A stretch of 15,030 nt of DNA from Betaproteobacteria bacterium (GTDB lineage: Bacteria > Pseudomonadota > Gammaproteobacteria > Burkholderiales > Casimicrobiaceae): positions 1 to 15,030 of the forward strand of contig VBCS01000061.1 in NCBI GenBank assembly GCA_005888955.1. Reading direction: 5' to 3'. Both the position numbers and the translations under genes were made by a program. Positions 6,667 to 13,505 of the stretch are shown here, in pieces (the stretch's first letter is position 1; every line of letters starts with the position of its first letter). The notes beneath the pieces were generated by a model. It was not told where the DNA came from and searched no databases. It worked only from the letters and a program-made list of their open reading frames with translations.

Positions 6667-6910
6667 CCTACTTCCAACCGCTACTCCACCCAGGTCTCAG
6701 CGTCCTAGGGTGCAGTAGCCCACACCACACCCAAGGTATCAGACTACGATAGCGCTGAGCTCGTGACGGTAAATCTCTAACTGAACAGTCGCCGACTCTT
6801 TGCTCTGGGGGGCGGCGCGCCACCTCCTCGGCGTGTTCTCGGATCGGCCATTGCCGCAGCGCGTACGCTCTCCGCTCGTCGCACTGACCGTGTCCGTCGA
6901 CTCAGTTCGC

Positions 6911-7123
6911 TCAGGCCAGCAGCGGGTCGATCCCCCACGCTTCGATCGCGATCTTCGGATTCCCCGCCGGCATTGCGGCGGCCGGCGCGCAGAGCGCGAT
7001 CACCGGGGTGGTCGGGCTGCGCAGCCAGCCCGGGTACGAACTCACCGGCACGATCAGTAGGTCGCCGAGCGCGGCCATCCGGATCGCCTGCGGTGAACCG
7101 GCGCCCGGCGCGTACGCGATCAC
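6911..7123 (-). CDS. Short frame continuing from, or coupled to, the membrane protein gene
   Basis: A 70-residue frame starting with GTG at 7123, which overlaps the stop of the upstream membrane-protein gene as GTGA. It could be a small translationally coupled protein. The sequence is rich in Ala, Pro and Gly, has one modestly hydrophobic stretch (about residues 17-30) and matches nothing I recognise. An equally good reading is that it is the true C-terminus of the membrane protein: adding one base at the overlap gives a continuous LDGAHP-VIAYAPGAG. About 315 bases between this frame and the tRNA hold no other gene. Confidence 0.35.
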   Translation of the reverse strand: MIAYAPGAGSPQAIRMAALGDLLIVPVSSYPGWLRSPTTPVIALCAPAAAMPAGNPKIAIEAWGIDPLLA

Positions 7124-8031
7124 GGATGCGCGCCGTCCAGGCGGATGGCCAGCAGATCGACTGGTGCGGAATCAGTGCGCGCGTCGGCGGCGTAGCGCCC
7201 CAGCAACGTTAGCGGAACCCCGGAGGTATCGTGAGCCGGGCAAGCAGGGTCCTCGCCCACGCGTACCGGGTTCATGTTGCCCAGTCGACGCGCCCGCTGA
7301 AAATCATCGCCGGGTATCGTCGGGTAGCCGGTTGCACTCAGCATTTCAAATGTGGTGGACGGCGCGGTGAGAAACAGCGCGATCATTGCCACCGCCAGCG
7401 GCTCGAGCGCAAGCTGCAACGTCGATTGTCCCTCCCGTCGCATCGGTAGAAAGCGCGCGCTCAGGCGCGCCCACGTCACTACCGCGTACGCGAGCAGGAG
7501 TACGAGCAAGGTCACCGGCCAGACGTAAGGTTCACGTGAACCCTGATACGAAAGTTGCGGCGGTAACAGCACCAGTCCCAGCAACGGCAGCGCGCACTGT
7601 ACGGTGACGAGCCAGCGGCGCAGACGTTCCTCGATGTCCGTCGTGCGGCCACTCCGCGCCAACAGAACCGCCACTACCACGGCGTCCAGGAGGACGGCGG
7701 CACCGGCGATCGCCTGCGCGCCGCGAGCGCTCGTTGGGACGGCATGTCCGGAGCCGTGAAAGATCGCCAGCGCGAAACCGGCACCGGCAAAAAAGGAAAG
7801 CAGCACGCTGGTGAGCGCGAGCCTGCCCAAGCGGATCAACGCCTCTTCGTCCAGGCTAAGCGTGCTGCGTTGCGCCCAGAACCAGAACGCGACCAGCGCC
7901 AGCGCCGCCGCTGCCCAAGCGGCTGGGAATGGCAGGCCGGTGTTGCGAACGACCGCGCTGCCCAGCCAAAGCGCCAGCGGCAGCAATGCCAGTGCAGCCA
8001 GTTGATCGATGCCGGCAGGCTCTCCGGACAC
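7120..8031 (-). CDS. Multi-pass membrane protein of unknown function, frame probably broken at both ends
   Basis: A 303-residue frame with about seven hydrophobic helices (for example LAALALLPLALWLGSAVV, AAWAAAALALVAFWFW, AIAGAAVLLDAVVVAVLLA and WPVTLLVLLLAYAVVTW), then a soluble C-terminal tail of about 90 residues. No family motif was recognised. The GTG start at 8031 is suspicious: upstream, in another frame, an ATG at 8101 opens MLSMTGFLFCLAFAVTLAWAV, a typical N-terminal membrane helix that runs into this frame without a gap if one frameshift near 8031 is allowed. The C-terminus likewise appears to continue in the 6911-7123 frame. An intact gene would span about 6911-8101. It follows the desaturase-family gene by about 40 bases on the same strand, so the two are probably one operon. 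It is either a pseudogene or affected by sequence errors. Confidence 0.55.
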   Translation of the reverse strand: MSGEPAGIDQLAALALLPLALWLGSAVVRNTGLPFPAAWAAAALALVAFWFWAQRSTLSLDEEALIRLGRLALTSVLLSFFAGAGFALAIFHGSGHAVPTSARGAQAIAGAAVLLDAVVVAVLLARSGRTTDIEERLRRWLVTVQCALPLLGLVLLPPQLSYQGSREPYVWPVTLLVLLLAYAVVTWARLSARFLPMRREGQSTLQLALEPLAVAMIALFLTAPSTTFEMLSATGYPTIPGDDFQRARRLGNMNPVRVGEDPACPAHDTSGVPLTLLGRYAADARTDSAPVDLLAIRLDGAHP

Positions 8032-8141
8032 GGCGGCAAACCGCCCAGGCGAGCGTGACCGCGAACGCCAAACAAAACAGGAAGCCGGTCATCGACAGCA
8101 TCGCGCCACCGCGCTGCGCCGGATCGCGTCGCGTGCCGCGT

Positions 8142-9014
8142 TCAGCTACGCGCCCGCCGCGCGCCTGTCCATAGCCGCCGCCAGCCGGTGAATGGCAGCA
8201 GATTGGCTTTCCAAAACGAATCGGCCGTTTCGCCGCTCGCAAGGCCGGTGCTCGGATACTCAGCCTGGGCAGGATGGCAATACGTACCGAACAGCAGATC
8301 CCACAGCGGCAGCGCCGCGGCGAAATTGCAGTCGGTGTGCCGCTCAAGTCGAGAATGGTGCAGGCGATGGAGCTGCGGCCCCACCACACAGCGCGTGAAC
8401 ATCCCTAGCGGCAGCCGCACGTTGGCATGGATGAAGTACGGCCAATAGGCTAGCGCCGCACTTAGCCACCCGACGGTTGTCGGTTTGATGTCGAACAGCA
8501 CCGCCATCGGGATACTGATAAAAAAGATGCGCAGGAAATCTTCCAGCCAATGATGGCGCATCGCGGTCGTGGCGTTGAGTGACTCCTCGGTATGATGCAG
8601 CTTGTGCTGCTCCCAGAGAATCGGCCATTTGTGCTGCCAGCGATGGAACCAGTAATAGAAGAAATCGTAGATCACGAAGAGCAGCAGCAGCTTCGCCGTC
8701 GCGTCGAGATGGCCTTCGATGGGTACCATGCCGAACCAAGCCGGATACGCCGCCTGCAGCGCGCCGAGCGTCAGCGCCACCGCCTTGGGGTAGACGTAGA
8801 ACAGGAATAGATAGTACGACAGCGCCTGGTATTCGAAATTGAACCACCAGCGGCGCAGGGGCTGCCCAGGCTCGGCTGGAAAGGCACGCTCGATGCCGAG
8901 AAAGACAAGGTAGATCAACAACACCTTGGCCAACTCGCGACCATAGTGCAAGGCCTCCGAAAGGAGCGTCACGAGCGTATCGTCGCCCATGCTCATCGCT
9001 CGCGTCGCGGCCAC
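8142..9014 (-). CDS. Fatty acid hydroxylase / sterol desaturase family membrane protein
   Basis: A 290-residue integral membrane protein of the fatty acid hydroxylase superfamily. The di-iron His clusters are complete: H124-x3-H128 (FHRWQH), H137-x2-H140-H141 (HKLHH) and H216-x2-H219-H220 (HRLHH), with an additional HH at residues 154-155. Hydrophobic helices lie around residues 29-41, 66-88, 108-122 and 160-190. Such enzymes use O2 and electrons to hydroxylate or desaturate lipids (fatty acids, sterols, carotenoids, hopanoids); the substrate here is unknown. The start is uncertain: ATG at 9014, 8996 or 8990 all fit and none has a strong ribosome site. The downstream partner is the unknown membrane protein. 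No sterol or carotenoid gene is nearby, so a modified membrane fatty acid is the simplest guess. Confidence 0.88.
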   Translation of the reverse strand: MAATRAMSMGDDTLVTLLSEALHYGRELAKVLLIYLVFLGIERAFPAEPGQPLRRWWFNFEYQALSYYLFLFYVYPKAVALTLGALQAAYPAWFGMVPIEGHLDATAKLLLLFVIYDFFYYWFHRWQHKWPILWEQHKLHHTEESLNATTAMRHHWLEDFLRIFFISIPMAVLFDIKPTTVGWLSAALAYWPYFIHANVRLPLGMFTRCVVGPQLHRLHHSRLERHTDCNFAAALPLWDLLFGTYCHPAQAEYPSTGLASGETADSFWKANLLPFTGWRRLWTGARRARS

Positions 9015-9192
9015 ATGGCTACATGTCCGCGCACATCTCCGTGGCTGGATGGCGCGTAGTACTTACCGTCAGTAAAATGATTGGGACTTATGCCGCTGCG
9101 CTCAGCGCAGGTGGGAGAGAAAGGTCGCCGTCGCCTCCCTGCCAGCATCGTCATCTCCCTCTCAAGGTTCACTGCACGGCGAGATGGGAAGG

Positions 9193-9837
9193 TTACCATT
9201 TCATGACCTTCAGCTGCATTTGCGCGGCAGCCCGGATCAAAGCCGGCGATGGATTGACCAGCACTCCAAGGTCAGCCCATTGCAGCAACGGCAAATCGGA
9301 ACGGTGGTCGCCGTAGGCGACGATTCTCACGGCTCCGCGATTCGAGCCGAACAGATGCTGCATGCGTCGCAGTTTCTCGGAACCATGGCAGTTTCCTCCG
9401 ACCAGTTGGCCCGTCAGACGTCCATTGCGGTCCCGCTCGACAATCGTACATATGCAGTCTGAAAATTCCAGGCGAATTGCGATTTCCCTGACGAAGACAT
9501 CAGGGCTGGCTGAGAGCAGAATCGTGCGGTGACCCTGCGACTGGTGATCGCGGAGCGCATCGATACCTGCCTGCCTCAGTCCGCTCTGTACCAGTCGGTC
9601 GACGAAGCTCCACGTCCAAGGTAGCAGTTCAGTGTCCGTGAGTCCGCCGAGGATGGAACCCAAGGATCGCTTCTTGAGCCAAGTATTGTCCCTCAGCCGG
9701 CTCTTGAGCAGCAGCACGTTCAGTGGCAAACCCCATGCACGCAGTACGCGAGTCGGCCGCTTGCCGATATATCCGATTAGGTACCGAAGATAGGTATCGT
9801 AACGAGTCAGCGTTCCATCCAGATCAAAAACCGCCAC
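9193..9837 (-). CDS. HAD superfamily phosphatase, subfamily IB
   Basis: A 214-residue HAD hydrolase with all four motifs: AVFDLDGTLT (nucleophile D5, acid D7), ILLSASPD (S109), HGSEK (K145) and YGDHRSDLPLL (D177, D181). The helical cap between residues 15 and 90 fits subfamily IB, the group of SerB-like phosphomonoesterases. GTG at 9837 is chosen because it gives the usual length and starts right before the first motif; AAGGGG lies about 11 bases upstream. The frame is open to 10095, but the extra residues are not HAD-like. An ATG at 9893 in another frame begins MTESEVASTTTVQGARA and would join the HAD frame after a one-base shift. The gene lies behind a UbiA-type prenyltransferase; HAD-UbiA pairs and fusions are common, suggesting that it removes a phosphate from the polyprenyl-linked product. 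Confidence 0.85.
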   Translation of the reverse strand: MAVFDLDGTLTRYDTYLRYLIGYIGKRPTRVLRAWGLPLNVLLLKSRLRDNTWLKKRSLGSILGGLTDTELLPWTWSFVDRLVQSGLRQAGIDALRDHQSQGHRTILLSASPDVFVREIAIRLEFSDCICTIVERDRNGRLTGQLVGGNCHGSEKLRRMQHLFGSNRGAVRIVAYGDHRSDLPLLQWADLGVLVNPSPALIRAAAQMQLKVMKW

Positions 9838-9902
9838 TTGATGGCGCGTGCCCCTTGCACCGTGGTCGTCGATGCTACCTCGCTTTCCGTCATGCCTGTT
9901 TC

Positions 9903-10046
9903 TCAGGATCGGCGCCGAATGGGCTGCGAGAAGAAAGCGCCAACCATCCAATAAGCCACTACGAGCGAGGCAGGCGGCAAGACCTGTATTGCCGTGCAAT
10001 ACCATCCAACCACAAGACGCAACGGATTGTTGATCGCTTCTGACAG
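9903..10046 (-). other. Short open frame between UbiA and HAD genes, possible small membrane peptide
   Basis: Directly after the UbiA stop codon, the same frame stays open for 47 codons and encodes a peptide with a hydrophobic stretch (VLPPASLVVAYWMVGAFF). Only non-canonical or internal starts (CTG at 10046, TTG, GTG) are available, so independent translation is doubtful. It may be chance, a relic, or a small protein. Otherwise the 209 bases between the two genes hold no recognised feature. Confidence 0.2.
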
Positions 10047-10952
10047 CTAGCTTGCAGTCCACGCCACCGCCGCGCCCAGCGCCAGCACGATCCAACTTAC
10101 ACGGTCGAAGGCGGCAAAAACGATGGGATCGTCATGCATCGCGTCCCGGCTGGCAAGGAGCCATACCCGGCTGATCCAGTACAGCAACAGTGGGCACAGC
10201 AGCCAAATTACCTCCGGCCGGCGATACAGGACCTGGCTCGCGGGACTGTTAATGTACAAGGCCAGGACGAGTACGCTGATATAGCCGCTGGCAATGCCTA
10301 GCGATCGCATCACCGGTAGATCGTCCACCGTATAGCCGCGACCGGCCGGAGAGTGGTCGCCGGCATTGCGGACCGCAAGCAATTCGGTCACGCGCTTGAC
10401 CACGGCGAGGCTCAGAAACAGGAAGATGGAGAACGCCAGTAGCCAAAACGATACCGGAACGTCGACCGCCGCTCCCCCACCGATGATGCGCAAGGTGTAG
10501 AGACCCGCCAGTGTCAAAACGTCCAGCAACGCGAACCGCTTCAGGTAAGCCGAGTACAACGTAGTGAGCGCGAGGTACGCGGCCAGAACCGCCACGAAAG
10601 CCGGCGGCAAGCTCATCGCCGCGATCACCATCGCGGTGAGCGATAACACGAACGCGACAACCCCGCCGTGAGCCAAAGACAATTCTCCGGCGGCGAACGG
10701 CCGATCCCGCTTGTAGGGATGTTTGCGATCGGCATCGAGATCCAGAAAATCATTGAGCACATAAGCGCTGGAGGCCGCCAATCCAAAACACAGAAACGCC
10801 AGCATCGCAGGCATCAGCAATTCGGTATGCTGCACTTTGTGCGCGGCGATGAGAGGCACGAAGACCAGGAAATTCTTCGCCCATTGATGAAGGCGCAAGG
10901 CTCGCGACCACGAGTCAAGAAATCGCACTTCGCTCCGAAATTTTGCATCCAC
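10047..10952 (-). CDS. UbiA-family prenyltransferase, decaprenyl-phosphate phosphoribosyltransferase-like
   Basis: A 301-residue membrane protein with about eight hydrophobic helices. LRLHQWAKN (residues 19-27) and NDFLDLDADRKHPYKRDRP (residues 67-85) are the signature of the UbiA branch that transfers phosphoribose from PRPP to a polyprenyl phosphate (DPPR synthase type); the Asp-rich motif binds Mg and pyrophosphate. A second loop, YLKRFALLDVLTLAGLYTLR (read at residues 136-155), is also typical. The reaction would occur at the cytoplasmic membrane. ATG at 10952 is supported by AAGGAA about 9 bases upstream. The HAD phosphatase follows on the same strand and a GT-C-type glycosyltransferase is divergent. 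Together they suggest a lipid-linked sugar donor for envelope glycosylation. A ubiquinone- or heme-type UbiA is less likely because of the LRxHQWxKN motif. Confidence 0.85.
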   Translation of the reverse strand: MDAKFRSEVRFLDSWSRALRLHQWAKNFLVFVPLIAAHKVQHTELLMPAMLAFLCFGLAASSAYVLNDFLDLDADRKHPYKRDRPFAAGELSLAHGGVVAFVLSLTAMVIAAMSLPPAFVAVLAAYLALTTLYSAYLKRFALLDVLTLAGLYTLRIIGGGAAVDVPVSFWLLAFSIFLFLSLAVVKRVTELLAVRNAGDHSPAGRGYTVDDLPVMRSLGIASGYISVLVLALYINSPASQVLYRRPEVIWLLCPLLLYWISRVWLLASRDAMHDDPIVFAAFDRVSWIVLALGAAVAWTAS

Positions 10953-11035
10953 GGTTCTTCCTTTGACGGCATTGCGTGCCCTCTTCTGGGGTGTTCGCCA
11001 GGACGACGACGCGCGCGAGCTCCCACGACCGGATG

Positions 11036-11041
11036 ATTATA
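11036..11041 (-). promoter_or_regulatory. Candidate -10 box for the UbiA-HAD genes
   Basis: A perfect TATAAT on the minus strand, about 84 bases before the UbiA start. No good -35 is found at 16-18 bases; TCGACA occurs at a spacing of 14, too close for a standard promoter. A 7-bp inverted repeat lies just upstream. Confidence 0.4.
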
Positions 11042-11046
11042 GGATA

Positions 11047-11068
11047 GCGCCGCCATGTCGAGCGGCGC
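11047..11068. promoter_or_regulatory. GC-rich inverted repeat in the divergent UbiA/GT-C promoter region
   Basis: GCGCCGC (11047-11053) and GCGGCGC (11062-11068) form a perfect 7-bp stem with an 8-base loop. It covers the place where the -35 box of the UbiA promoter should lie and is about 35 bases upstream of the GT-C promoter. It could be an operator for both genes or an RNA hairpin. Confidence 0.3.
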
Positions 11069-11104
11069 CGCATCGGCCAGCGTGGCTCTCGGACAAGCCT
11101 TGCA

Positions 11105-11133
11105 TTTACCCTCGTCTGGCGCCGGACTACAAT
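11105..11133 (+). promoter_or_regulatory. Predicted promoter of the GT-C glycosyltransferase gene
   Basis: TTTACC (11105-11110) and TACAAT (11128-11133, 5 of 6 bases) are separated by 17 bases. Transcription would start near 11140, about 45 bases before the ATG at 11185. Confidence 0.45.
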
Positions 11134-11184
11134 TGCGCGCAACCGCGTACCGGGTGCGGCGCGCCTGGCGCCACCATCGACGCG

Positions 11185-12921
11185 ATGAACATTAAAGTGG
11201 GCACGTATTCCTCATTGTCGCGGCGCGATGGCGCTCCAGCCGATCTACTGTGCGCGGCGCTGTTGCTCGCCGGCACGCTCGGCGCACTGCAAGCAACGCT
11301 ATCGGCGTTTTTCTTCGGCGACGACTATCGCGTCCTTGATTTGAGCCGCGTCGCCGCCAGCCCGTTCAGTTTTTTCCCTCAAAATCACTTTACCGGCGGC
11401 TACAGCTACCGGCCATTGCCCCTGGCGTTGTGGTGGGTCGTGGACCGGCTAAACGGCAACGCGAGCGCGCACTACCTTACGAATCTCCTGCTTCTTGGAC
11501 TGTGCGGCGCCGCCTTTTACGCGTTGTTGCGCGTCTACGCCTATCGTCGGGCGCTGTGCCTTGCGCTCGCGCTGCTTTATGTCTGGCATCCCGTCAGCGT
11601 GATCACGACGCTTTGGCTGTCGAATATCTACGATCTCGTGGCAACCGCCGGCATGCTCGGCAGCATGGCGGCGTTTGCGCGCTTCGGCGATACGGGGCGC
11701 AAGCGATCGGCCGCATTGGCGCTCGCTTTATTCATCGCCGCTTGTTTTTCCAAGGAGACCGCCTATATCGGGCCGGGCATCTTCCTGGTGCAGGCAGTGT
11801 TCGCACGACCGCACAAGGAGGCAAAGCACTCGGCGTCGATCGCCAGACGGCGATACTGTTTTGTTGCAATAACCGCCGCCGTCGTGCTGGGGATGATGGC
11901 GCTCCGTGCAAGTTTGGGCGTGTCGATGGGCTACGCCAATATCCTTAACGCAAAATCGCTTCTCGCTGGCGTAGCCAATTTTCTCGGGAACCTGCCACGG
12001 CTCATCGCATATGAACTGCTGCCCAGGCTCTCCGACCCATTCCTGCTGGCTTTGTCAGCCGTGGCCGCCGTGATCCTGGGATACATCGGCTGGTCGTCTC
12101 TCCATCCTCGCGTTCGCAGGGTATCCGCGGGTGCCGCGCGCGAACCGATGGTCCACGCACCGATCGCGGTAGGCGCTGCGATTGTCGCGCTGTGCACCGT
12201 TGTCCAAGCGCCGCATACGGGTGCCGCTGAAGCGATATTGTCCACGCCGACCGGTACGCCCAGCGGATACTTTTATGAACGCTTTGCTTTTCTTGCATTG
12301 GCGGGCAGCCTGCTCGCGCTGTCCGGAATGGCTATCGGCGTCTTGCGCTACTTGGGTGGCTTCCTCGACCACCGTCCCAGGAACGACCTCTCTCATTGGA
12401 CCGTCCTTGGAACCGTGGTCATCCTGGCATCGCTTTGCTTGTGGCGCGTCCAGACGTCCATCTCCGGATGGGTGGACACGACGCAGGGCCCGTCCAAAGC
12501 GCTCTTTGTCGCCGCGGCGTCGGCCGCAAGAAATTACGTTTCAGCGACGCCGGCAAATGCGCAACCCTGTCAAATGCTCTTTCTCGGCACCGACAAGATT
12601 CTCTTTCAGTTCTACGCCGAACCGGCGATCAAAGCGCTCGCCAATGATCCCTTCGTCGACGATTGCATCATTCTGACCGAGAAACAGCCGGAATATACGA
12701 TGTCCGGACCAAGCGCGGACCGACTATACAGTGCGCCTCCGGAACAGCAACCCGGCACCTATCGCAAGTCCGTGCGATTCGGACAGTGGCTGATCATTCC
12801 GGAGGGAACGCGGGTATCGCGCATCAGCGAACACGACTCGATTGTTTTTGTGTATTCACCGGCGAGCGGGGGCTTTGAGCACGTCCCCGCCGGGATGCGG
12901 TCCGGACCGGTGCCCCCGTAA
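11185..12921 (+). CDS. GT-C-type membrane glycosyltransferase-like protein
   Basis: A 578-residue protein with 10 or more hydrophobic helices over residues 20-460 and a C-terminal soluble part of about 110 residues. The first extracytoplasmic loop has FFGDDY (D46, D47), the acidic pair expected of GT-C enzymes. GGYSYRPLPLALWWVVD, then AHYLTNLLLLGL and FSKETAYIGP (K190, E191), resemble the PMT/TMTC-type GT-C group that takes sugars from polyprenyl-phosphate donors on the outer face of the inner membrane. ATG at 11185 is chosen because it lies after the predicted promoter and starts just before the first helix; the frame is open to 10963 but that stretch is not protein-like. It is divergent from the UbiA-HAD pair, which could make its donor. 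The acceptor (lipid A, polysaccharide or protein) is unknown. An IS30 remnant begins just after its stop. Confidence 0.75.
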   Translation: MNIKVGTYSSLSRRDGAPADLLCAALLLAGTLGALQATLSAFFFGDDYRVLDLSRVAASPFSFFPQNHFTGGYSYRPLPLALWWVVDRLNGNASAHYLTNLLLLGLCGAAFYALLRVYAYRRALCLALALLYVWHPVSVITTLWLSNIYDLVATAGMLGSMAAFARFGDTGRKRSAALALALFIAACFSKETAYIGPGIFLVQAVFARPHKEAKHSASIARRRYCFVAITAAVVLGMMALRASLGVSMGYANILNAKSLLAGVANFLGNLPRLIAYELLPRLSDPFLLALSAVAAVILGYIGWSSLHPRVRRVSAGAAREPMVHAPIAVGAAIVALCTVVQAPHTGAAEAILSTPTGTPSGYFYERFAFLALAGSLLALSGMAIGVLRYLGGFLDHRPRNDLSHWTVLGTVVILASLCLWRVQTSISGWVDTTQGPSKALFVAAASAARNYVSATPANAQPCQMLFLGTDKILFQFYAEPAIKALANDPFVDDCIILTEKQPEYTMSGPSADRLYSAPPEQQPGTYRKSVRFGQWLIIPEGTRVSRISEHDSIVFVYSPASGGFEHVPAGMRSGPVPP

Positions 12922-12924
12922 CGA

Positions 12925-13336
12925 CCTCGTGCTGGCAGACGCGGATTACATGTCGCAGTAAGGTGAACTCCGGCTTCGCGGCTTCGGGCGGATTCCCAAG
13001 CTGCCAGGTCGGCTTCAGCGGCCCGATAAAGCTCGCGTCCCCCATGCAGGGACACCTCTTGGCTCACCGTGGAGACAGCGCGGTCCAGTCCTCTGGCGAT
13101 GGCGCGGATCGTGTAGCCCGCGGCGATGCCGCGGGAAATCTCCTCGCGCTCAACCAGACTTAGTACCCTTGAAGAGCGCTGTCGTTCCGCAGGCACGATG
13201 CCCCCGTGCATTGGAGGACGCGGTGAACCGCTGTGGCACCGCGGCCCAGCGCTCGCCCGATCCCGAGGATCGACTCACCTGATTTGTACCGGTGCCAAAG
13301 TTCGGCACACTGAGCGGCAGGAATATCTGCCGACAT
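12925..13336 (-). pseudogene. IS30-family transposase remnant, N-terminal part, frameshifted
   Basis: Reading leftward from an ATG at 13336 gives CAELWHRYKSGESILGIGRA and LGRGATAVHRVLQ, the first helix-turn-helix region of IS30 transposases. At a run of five G near 13203-13208 the frame shifts into GGIVPAERQRSSRVLSLVER and EEISRGIAAGYTIRAIARGL, the second helix-turn-helix region, then DRAVSTVSQEV. After about 12990 the IS30-like pattern continues in yet another frame (AKPEFTLLRHVIRVCQHEVV) and then stops. The catalytic DDE part is absent and no terminal inverted repeats were found. It is an old dead fragment between the GT-C gene and the sigma factor gene. The 3' boundary is approximate. Confidence 0.75.
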
Positions 13337-13421
13337 CCTCGTCTCATAGCGATCACCTCTTGGTCGAAGACTATACCGAAGTGTTTCGCTGACCCCTTGA
13401 GATCGCCTTACCTATGTGTCC

Positions 13422-13445
13422 GGAATAAAGTGTTACCCTTCTGTC
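13422..13445 (+). promoter_or_regulatory. Candidate ECF-type promoter upstream of the sigma factor gene
   Basis: GGAATAAA (13422-13429) followed after 12 bases by TGTC (13442-13445) resembles the GGAA-type -35 and CGTC-like -10 of many ECF promoters. It lies about 60-80 bases before the sigma gene start, as expected for autoregulation. The -10 match is imperfect, so this is a suggestion. Confidence 0.35.
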
Positions 13446-13459
13446 GGGAAGGGCACAGC

Positions 13460-13485
13460 GAGGGCCTGCCGCGCGGCAAGCCCTC
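13460..13485 (+). other. Hairpin in the leader of the sigma factor gene
   Basis: GAGGGC (13460-13465) pairs with GCCCTC (13480-13485), and TGCC (13467-13470) with GGCA (13475-13478), with one C-A mismatch between the stems and a GCGC loop. It ends 20 bases before the sigma ATG and has no T-tract. Between it and the ATG lies a six-codon frame, ATG at 13489 to TGA at 13507-13509, whose stop overlaps the sigma start as ATGA. Confidence 0.4.
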
Positions 13486-13505
13486 CCCATGATCGATTCG
13501 CGTCA

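Noticed and set aside
8993..9199. 68-codon minus-strand frame between the HAD and desaturase genes
   Set aside because: It has Arg-rich composition and no domain, and it overlaps both neighbours; nothing supports a real protein.
12922..13440. Intact IS30 element
   Set aside because: Only the N-terminal part of the transposase is present, with frame changes; no DDE region and no terminal inverted repeats were found.
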